This document shows, piece by piece, positions 7,250-13,079 of a stretch of DNA of 13,079 nucleotides. The stretch is taken from positions 1 through 13,079 of the forward strand of contig JALOSN010000013.1 in assembly GCA_025458415.1 (NCBI GenBank), written 5' to 3'. The notes beneath the pieces were generated by a model that saw only the letters and a list, made by a program, of their open reading frames with translations, was not told where the DNA came from and did not search any database. Origin of the DNA: Hydrogenophaga sp. GTDB lineage: Bacteria; Pseudomonadota; Gammaproteobacteria; Burkholderiales; Burkholderiaceae_C. Position numbers and translations under genes: made by a program. The first letter of the stretch is position 1. The number at the start of each line of letters is the position of its first letter.

Positions 7250-7863
7250 AGGACCCGAAGAACCTGTTGTCTACACTGGCCCGCCTGCCGGAGGTCAACC
7301 TGGATCTCGGCTGCGGCCCCTTCAAGAAGGCCGGGCCCTGGATCGGCATCGACGCGCTGGATGCCCCGGGTGTGGACATCGTCGGTGATGTCTACGAGGT
7401 GCTCGAGGCCTTCCCGGCCGGCAGCGTCGACCGCATCCATTCGTCGCACTTCTTCGAGCATGTGTCCGACCTGCCTCGCCTGCTCCTGCTGATCCGCCGC
7501 GTGCTCAAGCCCGGCGGCCGGCTCGACACCATCGTCCCGCACTTCTCGAACGCCTACTTCTATTCCGACCCGACACATCGCATGGCCTTCGGTCTGTACT
7601 CGTTCTCGTACATGGTTGAGGACGATCTGCTGTCGAGAAAGGTGCCCGGCTACGCCCGGCTCCAGGGCTTGGAGCTCGTAGAGGTCCGGCTTAACTTCAA
7701 GTCCGCGCTCATCGTCAACATGCCCATTCGCTGGATCTGGCAGCAGGTCTTCAACCTTGGCACTTTCATGAAGGAGTGGTACGAGGACAGCTGGAGCAGC
7801 TCGATCCCGTGTTACGAGGTCCACTTCGTGGTGCGCAAGCGGCCGCTGGGGCCGGGTGAATGA
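7246..7863 (+). CDS. Small class I SAM-dependent methyltransferase
   Basis: Methyltransferase of 205 residues, probably modifying a sugar or another component of the glycan. Motif I is N-L-D-L-G-C-G-P at 18-25, followed by W-I-G-I-D with the ribose-binding acidic residue. S-S-H-F-F-E-H-V matches the usual motif with His after Glu, and R-R-V-L-K-P-G-G-R-L is the post-motif. After the Rossmann core comes a region rich in aromatic residues (HFSNAYFYSDPTHRMAF) that resembles the substrate lid of methyltransferases found in capsule and O-antigen clusters. The start ATG overlaps the flippase stop (ATGA). The stop TGA at 7861-7863 overlaps the possible GTG start (7856) of the next gene. Whether the methyl acceptor is O, N or C cannot be told from sequence. 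Confidence 0.85.
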   Translation: MKDPKNLLSTLARLPEVNLDLGCGPFKKAGPWIGIDALDAPGVDIVGDVYEVLEAFPAGSVDRIHSSHFFEHVSDLPRLLLLIRRVLKPGGRLDTIVPHFSNAYFYSDPTHRMAFGLYSFSYMVEDDLLSRKVPGYARLQGLELVEVRLNFKSALIVNMPIRWIWQQVFNLGTFMKEWYEDSWSSSIPCYEVHFVVRKRPLGPGE

Positions 7864-7907
7864 GAGTCTGCCGCCAACCGCCCGTGCAGTTGCCCGGCGG
7901 CGGCGCC

Positions 7908-7912
7908 AGGAG
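7908..7912 (+). promoter_or_regulatory. Ribosome-binding site choosing the GT2 start
   Basis: AGGAG lies 9 bases before the ATG at 7922. It favours this start over the in-frame GTG at 7856, which would add 22 residues of low-complexity, Arg-rich sequence before the conserved GT2 N-terminus. Confidence 0.65.
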
Positions 7913-7921
7913 CGAGAGCCG

Positions 7922-8764
7922 ATGAGCCCGTCGGTGTGTGTGATCATCCCCACCTACAACCAGGCGCATCTGGTGGGGCGGGCGATCGACTCGGTGTTGC
8001 GGCAGACCTATCCGAACCTCGTGGTGGTGGTCGCCGACGATGGCTCGACAGACGACACCGAGCGCGTTGTGGGCCTCCGGTTGGGCAACCCGCGGCTGCA
8101 GTACCACCGCAACGCGTTCAACCGTGGCCGCGTGGGCAACTACCGACACGCGCTCACGCACCATGCGCACGCCGACTGGGTGCTCAACCTCGACGGTGAC
8201 GACTTCTTCATCAACCCGGGCTTCATCGCCGACGCGATGGCCGCGGTGCAGCGCCACGGGGCCGGGCAGGTGCTCTTCGTCCAGGGCCGCCACGTCAGCC
8301 TGGACCATGAGCCCGACCCGGCCGCCGTGGTGGCGCTCACCCGCGGCGGCCCGGAGACCGTGCTCGACGCCGGCCAGTACTTCCTGCGCTTCTTCAAGAC
8401 CCGGTACTTCTCGCACCTGACCACGCTGTACAGGCGCGACGCCGCCCTTGCGGCCGGCTTCTACGAAGCCGACGCCCTGTCGGCGGACATGTACTCGGTG
8501 CTGAAGCTCTGCCTGTGCCACCCGGCCCAGCGCGTGATCCTCAGCGGGACTGTGTCCGCCGTCTGGTTCCAGCACGGGCACAACAGCAGCAAGAGCGCGT
8601 CCTTCGCCGTCCACCTGCGCAACTTCAGGCTCCTGAGCCAGCTGCCGCGCATGGCCCGGCAGCGCGGTCTGGGCCTGATGCCCAGCCTGGCTTGGCAGGG
8701 CCGCCTCGTGCTGTTCAGCGCGTTGGTCTACGCCAGTGCGGTGTGGCGGCGTCTGGCGCGTTAA
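7922..8764 (+). CDS. Soluble family 2 glycosyltransferase
   Basis: Inverting GT-A glycosyltransferase of 280 residues, cytoplasmic, probably adding one sugar to the lipid-linked glycan. The protein opens S-P-S-V-C-V-I-I-P-T-Y-N, the classic GT2 N-terminus. V-V-A-D-D-G-S-T-D-D follows at 36-45 and the metal-binding L-D-G-D-D at 90-94. The second half carries F-F-K-T-R-Y-F and W-F-Q-H-G-H-N, the latter in the place where acceptor and catalytic residues sit in this family. The C-terminus has one moderately hydrophobic stretch (RLVLFSALVYASAVW) that may touch the membrane. It is the last gene of the plus-strand block and is followed at once by a hairpin. The sugar donor is unknown. Confidence 0.9.
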   Translation: MSPSVCVIIPTYNQAHLVGRAIDSVLRQTYPNLVVVVADDGSTDDTERVVGLRLGNPRLQYHRNAFNRGRVGNYRHALTHHAHADWVLNLDGDDFFINPGFIADAMAAVQRHGAGQVLFVQGRHVSLDHEPDPAAVVALTRGGPETVLDAGQYFLRFFKTRYFSHLTTLYRRDAALAAGFYEADALSADMYSVLKLCLCHPAQRVILSGTVSAVWFQHGHNSSKSASFAVHLRNFRLLSQLPRMARQRGLGLMPSLAWQGRLVLFSALVYASAVWRRLAR

Positions 8765-8785
8765 AGCCGCCCTGCCGAGGCGGCT
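8765..8785. terminator. Hairpin between convergent gene blocks
   Basis: A 7-bp perfect inverted repeat (AGCCGCC / GGCGGCT) with a 7-base loop starts directly after the TAA of the plus-strand GT2. It sits 11 bases from the stop codon of the minus-strand methyltransferase. On the minus strand the stem is followed by TTTAA, on the plus strand by no T-run. It is likely a shared bidirectional terminator, stronger for the minus block. Confidence 0.6.
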
Positions 8786-8796
8786 CACCTCGTCCG

Positions 8797-9684
8797 CTAG
8801 CGAACGGGGTTCGTCACCGCCGCGCCCGGAGACGGCGGCGGTGTGGCCACCCGCTTCATCACGAACTCGTTGCAGGCCCCCGTCGCCCCCGCCGTGGTGA
8901 GCTCGCGCAGCATGAACCCCCGTGCCGCCAGGAAGCGGAACACCTCTTCGGGCTTCGACACCTCGAAGGGATAACCACCCAGCCAGTCAAGCATGTCGTG
9001 CCAAAGGCTCATGCCACGCTCGAGCTCACCGCGGCCCGTGAGTTGGCGGTACAGCCAGCGCAGGCCGATGAAGTAGGGCACATAGGCCATGATGACGAGC
9101 GTGCGTGCCAGCGCGTTGTGGTTGTAGGCGCGCTTGACCAGGGTCCACCAGCGGCTGATCGTGCCCTGGTCGTTGTACAGCGCGACGAACAGCAGGCCCT
9201 CCGGACCGACTCGCCGGCTCACGAGGTCCAGCGCCCGCCACTGTTGGCCCGTGTGGTGCAACACGCCCCAGCTGTAGACGATGTCGAACGGGCCCTGGCG
9301 CTCCAGCCAGGTCTCGTCGAGCACCGAGGCCTCGTCGATGCGCCAACCTGCGTCGTCGGCCAGGCCCCGCGCGGTCGCGTGCCGGCGCCGCAGCTCGCGC
9401 GTGCAGGCCACCGACTGCGGGTCGTAGTCGAAGGAATGGACCTCGGCACCGAGCCGCCGCGCCGCCAGGCTGAACAGGCCGCTGCCCGAACCCGCGTCGA
9501 GAAACCTCAGGCCGGCCAGCGAGGCCCGGCCCAGCATGCGCTGCAGGGACTGCTCGGCGGCCACGATACGCGGCTCGTCCAGGTGGCGTAGGAAGCGGGC
9601 CCAGTTGGCGCCGAAGCCGAAGCGCTCGCCGGCTGCCGTCTCGCTGGCGTGGGTGGGGGTCGTCGGGGTGGACGGCTTGTTCAT
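8797..9684 (-). CDS. Class I SAM-dependent methyltransferase, end of minus block
   Basis: Predicted methyltransferase of 295 residues, resembling the UbiG/UbiE-like fold group found in polysaccharide clusters. The first 20 residues are Thr/Pro rich and probably disordered. G-E-R-F-G-F-G-A-N-W-A-R-F at 19-31 is a common opening for this subfamily. Motif I is F-L-D-A-G-S-G-S-G at 61-69. An acidic F-D-Y-D ends the second strand, and F-D-I-V-Y-S-W-G-V-L-H-H-T-G forms motif IV with the following helix. Y-N-D-Q-G-T-I-S-R-W-W and the aromatic-rich stretch after it look like a lid domain. The ATG at 9684 overlaps the stop of the upstream asnB-like gene (ATGA), so translation is probably coupled. An extension upstream in this frame would lie inside that gene and has no family character. 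The substrate is unknown; a sugar of the glycan is the likely target. Confidence 0.87.
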   Translation of the reverse strand: MNKPSTPTTPTHASETAAGERFGFGANWARFLRHLDEPRIVAAEQSLQRMLGRASLAGLRFLDAGSGSGLFSLAARRLGAEVHSFDYDPQSVACTRELRRRHATARGLADDAGWRIDEASVLDETWLERQGPFDIVYSWGVLHHTGQQWRALDLVSRRVGPEGLLFVALYNDQGTISRWWTLVKRAYNHNALARTLVIMAYVPYFIGLRWLYRQLTGRGELERGMSLWHDMLDWLGGYPFEVSKPEEVFRFLAARGFMLRELTTAGATGACNEFVMKRVATPPPSPGAAVTNPVR

Positions 9685-11639
9685 GACGGCGGGGCGGTGG
9701 GGGTGGGGCGGCCGATCTCGCGGCGCCAGGCCTCGAACATCAGCACCGGCCACAGCCGGTGGCCCCAGTCGTGACGGCCGGCCAGGTGAGCCTGCCACAG
9801 TGCATGCACGGGTTGTGGGTCGATCAGGCCGGCGGCGCGCAGCGTGGGGGCATCGAGCAGCGACTCGGCCCAGTCGCGCAGCGGCCCTCGCAGCCAGGTG
9901 TGGATGGGAACGCCGAAGCCCATCTTCCGCCGCTCCACCAGGGCCCTCGGCACGTAGCGGTCGAGCACCCGGCGCAGCAGCCACTTGCCCTGGCCGCCCC
10001 GCATCTTCTGGTGCAGCGGCAGGCGCAGCGCGAACTCCACCAGCCGGTGGTCGAGCAGGGGCACGCGGGTCTCGAGAGACGCCGCCATGGCCGCGCGGTC
10101 GACCTTGACGAGGATGTCGTCGGGCAGGTAGCTGCGCAGGTCCAGCAGCATCATGCGCGACTCGAACCCGAGGGCGGGCGGGGGCTCGTCGAAGATGCTG
10201 GGCGCCGCGTCGGCGCCGGCCACGGGCGTGTCATCCTCGGGCCAGAAGCTCACCATCTGCCGGTACACGTCGTCGTCGCGCCGGGCGCCCAGCACGGAGG
10301 CCAGCTTGCGCAGGCGGTCGGCCCGGTCGCCTTCGCGCAGTTCGCGCGGCAGCAGCGGCGAGACGGGGATGGTCAGCTTGGCCCAGGTCTCGGCCGGCAG
10401 CAGGCGCAGGGCCCAGCCGGCGGCGCGGCGCAGCGCCAGCGGAGCCCGCGCCACCCCATGCGCCCAGCGGTAGCGGTCGTAGCCGCCAAAAAGCTCGTCG
10501 CCCGCGTCGCCCGACAGCGCCACCGTCACCTGTTGGCGCGCGAGCTGGCTCACCAGAAAGGTCGGGATCTGCGAGGCGTCGGCAAACGGCTCGCAGTACA
10601 TCTGCGGCAGCCGCGGGATCACCGCCAGCGCCTCGGCGGCCGTCAGCACAAGCTCGGTGTGCCGCGTGCCCAGATGGGTGGCCACGGCTCGCGCGTGGGC
10701 CGATTCGTCGAACTCGGCCTCGGGCAGGCCGATGGTGAAGCTGCGCACGGGCTCGTTCGAGAGGGCCTGCATGACAGCGACGATGGTGGAGGAGTCGATG
10801 CCGCCGCTCAGGAAAGCGCCCAGTGGCACGTCGGCCATGCGCTGGCCCTGCACAGCCTGGCGCAGCAGCCGGTCGAGCTCGTCGGCAGCTTCGTCGTCCG
10901 ACAGCGCCAGCGGTTCACGGGCGCCGGCCAGCGCCTGCTGTTGCACCGACCAGTAGGCCTCGGGCCGTGCCTCGGCCATGCGGCCCGGAGCCAGTGCGAG
11001 CAGGCACCCCGGCGGCAGCTTGTGCAGCCCCGTGTGGATAGCGTGCGGTGCGGGCACGTAGCCGTGGCGCAGCAGCAGTGCGAGCGCGCCGCGGTTGATG
11101 CCGCCCTCGAAGGCCGGGTGGGCGCGCAGCGCCTTGAGCTCCGAGCCGAAGAGCAGTACGCCACGCTGCAGACCCCAGTACAACGGCTTCTCGCCAAGGC
11201 GGTCGCGCAGCAGCGTGAGCGTGCGCGCCTGCCGGTCCCACAGCGCCACGGCAAACATGCCCACGGCGCGCTCCGCGGCCCCGCGTACACCCCAGGCCGC
11301 AACGGCGGCCAGCAGTGTCTCGGTGTCGGAGTGACCACGCCAGGCCGGCGCGCGGCCCTGGGCCTGCAGCAGCTTGCGCAGCTCGAGGTGGTTGTAAATC
11401 TCGCCATTGAAGGCCAGCACCCAGCGGCCATCGGCGCTGGCCATGGGCTGGTGACCGGCTTCGCTCAGGTCGACGATGGACAGGCGGCGATGGGCCAGCG
11501 CCAGGCCGGCTTCGGGGTCGAGCCACTCGCCGTGGCCGTCGGGGCCGCGGTGGGCGAGTGCGTCGCCCATGCGCCGCACCGTGCCCACAGCCTCGGGACC
11601 CAGCGGTGCAGGCGCCAGAAAGCCGGCGATGCCGCACAT
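9681..11639 (-). CDS. asnB: Asparagine synthase (glutamine-hydrolysing) family amidotransferase
   Basis: Two-domain enzyme of 652 residues: glutamine is hydrolysed in the N-terminal domain, and ammonia amidates an adenylated carboxylate in the C-terminal domain. The start is fixed by M-C-G-I-A-G-F, where Cys2 becomes the Ntn nucleophile after Met removal. A-H-R-G-P-D-G and F-N-G-E-I-Y-N line the glutaminase pocket. The ATP pyrophosphatase loop S-G-G-I-D-S-S is at 278-284, and S-G-D-A-G-D-E-L-F-G-G-Y at 376-387 completes the synthetase site. Length and motifs are intact, so it should be active. In a surface-glycan cluster such proteins often amidate a uronic acid on the polysaccharide (as proposed for WbpS-type proteins) rather than serving free asparagine synthesis. 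That role is inference, and plain AsnB activity is the alternative. It lies 5 bases after the GT4 stop and overlaps the following methyltransferase start. Confidence 0.92.
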   Translation of the reverse strand: MCGIAGFLAPAPLGPEAVGTVRRMGDALAHRGPDGHGEWLDPEAGLALAHRRLSIVDLSEAGHQPMASADGRWVLAFNGEIYNHLELRKLLQAQGRAPAWRGHSDTETLLAAVAAWGVRGAAERAVGMFAVALWDRQARTLTLLRDRLGEKPLYWGLQRGVLLFGSELKALRAHPAFEGGINRGALALLLRHGYVPAPHAIHTGLHKLPPGCLLALAPGRMAEARPEAYWSVQQQALAGAREPLALSDDEAADELDRLLRQAVQGQRMADVPLGAFLSGGIDSSTIVAVMQALSNEPVRSFTIGLPEAEFDESAHARAVATHLGTRHTELVLTAAEALAVIPRLPQMYCEPFADASQIPTFLVSQLARQQVTVALSGDAGDELFGGYDRYRWAHGVARAPLALRRAAGWALRLLPAETWAKLTIPVSPLLPRELREGDRADRLRKLASVLGARRDDDVYRQMVSFWPEDDTPVAGADAAPSIFDEPPPALGFESRMMLLDLRSYLPDDILVKVDRAAMAASLETRVPLLDHRLVEFALRLPLHQKMRGGQGKWLLRRVLDRYVPRALVERRKMGFGVPIHTWLRGPLRDWAESLLDAPTLRAAGLIDPQPVHALWQAHLAGRHDWGHRLWPVLMFEAWRREIGRPTPTAPPS

Positions 11640-11644
11640 CGAAC

Positions 11645-12811
11645 TCAGCCCTTCGCCCGCGGCACGGAGGAGCCTTGGGCGAGCCCGGCCCAAAGATGCG
11701 CATGCTGCTGCGCCACCGACTCCAGCGCGTAGTGTGCCAACACGTGGGCACGGGCCCGAGCGCCGCGGGCGGCGCGCTCGGCCCGGTCTTCGGGCCGCCT
11801 GCCGGCCAGCCGGGCCATGGCGGCGGCCAGAGCGGCCGTATCGCCCGGCGGCACGAGCAGCCCCGTGCCGCCCAGCACCTGGGCGGAGTCGCCCACGTCG
11901 GTGGCAACGCAGGGCAGGGCACAGGCCATCGCCTCGCCGAGCGTGTTGGAGAAGGCCTCCGCGTGGGACGAGGAGACGCACACGTCCAGCGCTGACATCA
12001 GCGCCGCAATGTCGCGCTGCTCGCCCAGCAGGTGCAGGGCACCTGTAAGAGCGGGGTCGCGCAGCGCCTGCGCGAGCAGTGGCTGTGAGGCGTCGACACC
12101 CGTGCCTGCCAACACCAGGTGCGCCTGCGGGTGCTCAAGCCTCAGCTGGCGCGCAGCCTGCAAGAAGCCGGCATGGTTCTTCACCGGATGCCAACGCGCC
12201 ACGAGGCCGAAGACGACCGCCTCTTCAGGTATGCCCCATGCACGGCGCAGGCGGTCGCGGGCTGCCGCGTCGGGGCTGAAGCGCAAGGTATCGAAGCCGT
12301 TCGGCAGCACGCGCGCACGCTGCGTGTGGAACCCGCGGGCGCGGTGCTGGGCCAGGCTGGTGTTCGAGTTGAAAAGGATCACGTCCGGCTGGCCCGAGAG
12401 CATGCGGTTCAGGTGGATGGCCGTGCGCGCGAAGGCGTTCTCGCCCTTCAGCGTGGGAAGGGACTGTCTCACACCCCAGACCAGCGGCACGTGGCGCGCG
12501 GGCACGGCCGATGCGGCCACCCAGGCTCCAAGGTTGCCGTGGTACATCCAGCCCTGCACAAGTTCGGGCGCCAGGTTCCTGGCATGTGAGGCCAACTGAG
12601 CCAGGCCCCGTGGCAGGGCCAGTGGCCCCAGCAGATCGAGTTCGCGCAGCGTGCGGGAGGCCTCGGCTACCGCGCTGGCAAGGCCCCCGCCGGGCAGCAG
12701 CGCAACGACATGCTGCTCGATGCTGGTCAGCGAGTTCGCGCGCAGCAGCTTCAGCAGCATGTTCTCGGCACCTCCGACGCCCAGCGCCGTGATCACGTGC
12801 AAAACCCGCAT
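11645..12811 (-). CDS. Family 4 glycosyltransferase, first gene of minus block
   Basis: GT-B fold retaining glycosyltransferase of 388 residues. The N-terminus M-R-V-L-H-V-I-T-A-L-G-V-G-G-A-E-N is typical of GT4 enzymes of capsule and O-antigen loci. The donor domain includes V-V-F-G-L-V-A-R-W-H-P-V-K-N-H near residue 220, and the E-x7-E motif is Glu285 and Glu293 in H-A-E-A-F-S-N-T-L-G-E-A-M-A-C. Cytoplasmic action on a lipid-linked acceptor is expected. ATG at 12811 is chosen because the family N-terminus starts there; the in-frame ATG at 12877 would add 22 residues without similarity. The start codon sits inside a 12-base palindrome. The downstream asnB-like gene begins 5 bases after the stop, so the three minus genes look like one operon. 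The sugar is unknown. Confidence 0.92.
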   Translation of the reverse strand: MRVLHVITALGVGGAENMLLKLLRANSLTSIEQHVVALLPGGGLASAVAEASRTLRELDLLGPLALPRGLAQLASHARNLAPELVQGWMYHGNLGAWVAASAVPARHVPLVWGVRQSLPTLKGENAFARTAIHLNRMLSGQPDVILFNSNTSLAQHRARGFHTQRARVLPNGFDTLRFSPDAAARDRLRRAWGIPEEAVVFGLVARWHPVKNHAGFLQAARQLRLEHPQAHLVLAGTGVDASQPLLAQALRDPALTGALHLLGEQRDIAALMSALDVCVSSSHAEAFSNTLGEAMACALPCVATDVGDSAQVLGGTGLLVPPGDTAALAAAMARLAGRRPEDRAERAARGARARAHVLAHYALESVAQQHAHLWAGLAQGSSVPRAKG

Positions 12812-12816
12812 GCGGG
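12805..12816. repeat. 12-base perfect palindrome over the GT4 start codon
   Basis: CCCGCATGCGGG reads the same on both strands and contains the ATG of the minus-strand GT4. It could be a regulatory DNA site or simply a chance result of the Met-Arg-Val codons and the base before them. No second copy was noticed in the window. Confidence 0.3.
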
Positions 12817-12934
12817 CATTGTCCGGCAATCGTGTGCGGGCGGAGCCCGGTGGCGCGCCGCGACAGCCGCTTCGCAATCAGTGGCAGCATTGCGCGCAAC
12901 GCGAGGCCTTCGCGCGCCCCGCCGGAGTCATTCC

Positions 12935-13079
12935 ATCAACCCGTCCGTCCTGCACCGCGCGTTCTGGCCCGTGTGGCTGCTCGCCCTCGCCGCCCCCACC
13001 CTCCCCACCCTCGTCGCCTACAACGTCGCCCCCTCCCCGACGTTCCTCAACCAGGCCCTCGCCTTCGGCCTCTGGGCGA
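12935..13079 (+). CDS. PglL/Wzy_C-type O-oligosaccharide ligase, 3'-truncated
   Basis: Only the first 48 or so codons are in the window. They encode a membrane segment (WPVWLLALAAPTLPTLVA) followed by A-Y-N-V-A-P-S-P-T-F-L-N-Q-A-L-A. This N-P-S-x-T-F-x-N-Q pattern after the first segment is typical of the betaproteobacterial O-antigen ligase / PglL_A family, which moves lipid-linked glycan to proteins or lipid A on the periplasmic side. The start is uncertain. GGAG at 12924-12927 is spaced 7 bases from ATC at 12935, which would be a rare start codon. GTG at 12881, TTG at 12890 and GTG at 12971 are in-frame alternatives; no ATG is available, and the frame stays open upstream at least to the minus-strand GT4. 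Codons are almost all C- or G-ending, more so than in the glycan genes. It is transcribed divergently from the minus block. In related bacteria such a gene often lies next to pilA (from memory). Confidence 0.72.
   Translation, partial: MNPSVLHRAFWPVWLLALAAPTLPTLVAYNVAPSPTFLNQALAFGLWA

Noticed and set aside
9685..9984. N-terminal extension of the minus-strand methyltransferase
   Set aside because: It lies wholly inside the asnB-like gene and has Arg/Pro/Ala-rich shadow-frame composition. The conserved N-terminus begins at 9684.
9759..11732. Long plus-strand open frame of 657 codons opposite the asnB-like gene
   Set aside because: It is the antisense shadow of a high-GC gene: His/Gln/Arg/Gly-rich, no domain, no ribosome-binding site, while the minus strand carries a complete AsnB with catalytic motifs.
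12812..12934. Divergent promoter region between the minus-block GT4 and the ligase
   Set aside because: The position calls for promoters in both directions, but no -35/-10 pair could be picked out in this GC-rich stretch, so none is annotated.

Overview
The window reads as one surface-glycan biosynthesis locus of a high-GC Gram-negative bacterium. High GC, strong G/C preference at third codon positions in most genes, a type IV pilin at one end and a PglL/Wzy_C-type O-oligosaccharide ligase at the other suggest a betaproteobacterium of the Burkholderiales. That placement is inference; no rRNA or other taxonomic marker is present. I see no tRNA, CRISPR array, insertion sequence, transposase or phage gene.

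Left edge (1-444): the 3' part of a type IV major pilin gene, cut only in its leader peptide, followed by a clean hairpin terminator. The stretch 445-691 shows no convincing gene or promoter.

Plus-strand block (692-8764): eight closely packed reading frames, probably one operon. In order they are: a GT2 glycosyltransferase with four C-terminal membrane segments (GtrB/DPM-like); a GT-C-like membrane protein split into two in-frame pieces by a TGA codon; a methyltransferase with an N-terminal zinc ribbon; a GT4 glycosyltransferase; a 12-segment MurJ/MOP-superfamily flippase; a small methyltransferase; and a soluble GT2 glycosyltransferase. Three junctions are 4-base ATGA stop/start overlaps.

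Minus-strand block (12811-8797, transcribed leftwards): a GT4 glycosyltransferase, an AsnB-type glutamine amidotransferase and a methyltransferase. They converge on the plus block at a hairpin at 8765-8785.

Right edge (about 12935-13079): the first codons of a plus-strand PglL/O-antigen-ligase-like membrane protein, divergent from the minus block.

Working model (inference): cytoplasmic glycosyltransferases build an oligosaccharide on undecaprenyl carrier. Three methyltransferases and the amidotransferase decorate it. The GtrB-like and GT-C pair could add a further sugar on the periplasmic side. The MurJ-like protein flips the lipid-linked glycan, and the ligase at the right edge transfers it to an acceptor, possibly the pilin at the left edge. 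No initiating phosphoglycosyltransferase is in view. The most unusual points are the in-frame TGA in the GT-C-like gene, a consensus Shine-Dalgarno sequence inside its second half, and the pilin-to-ligase bookend layout.
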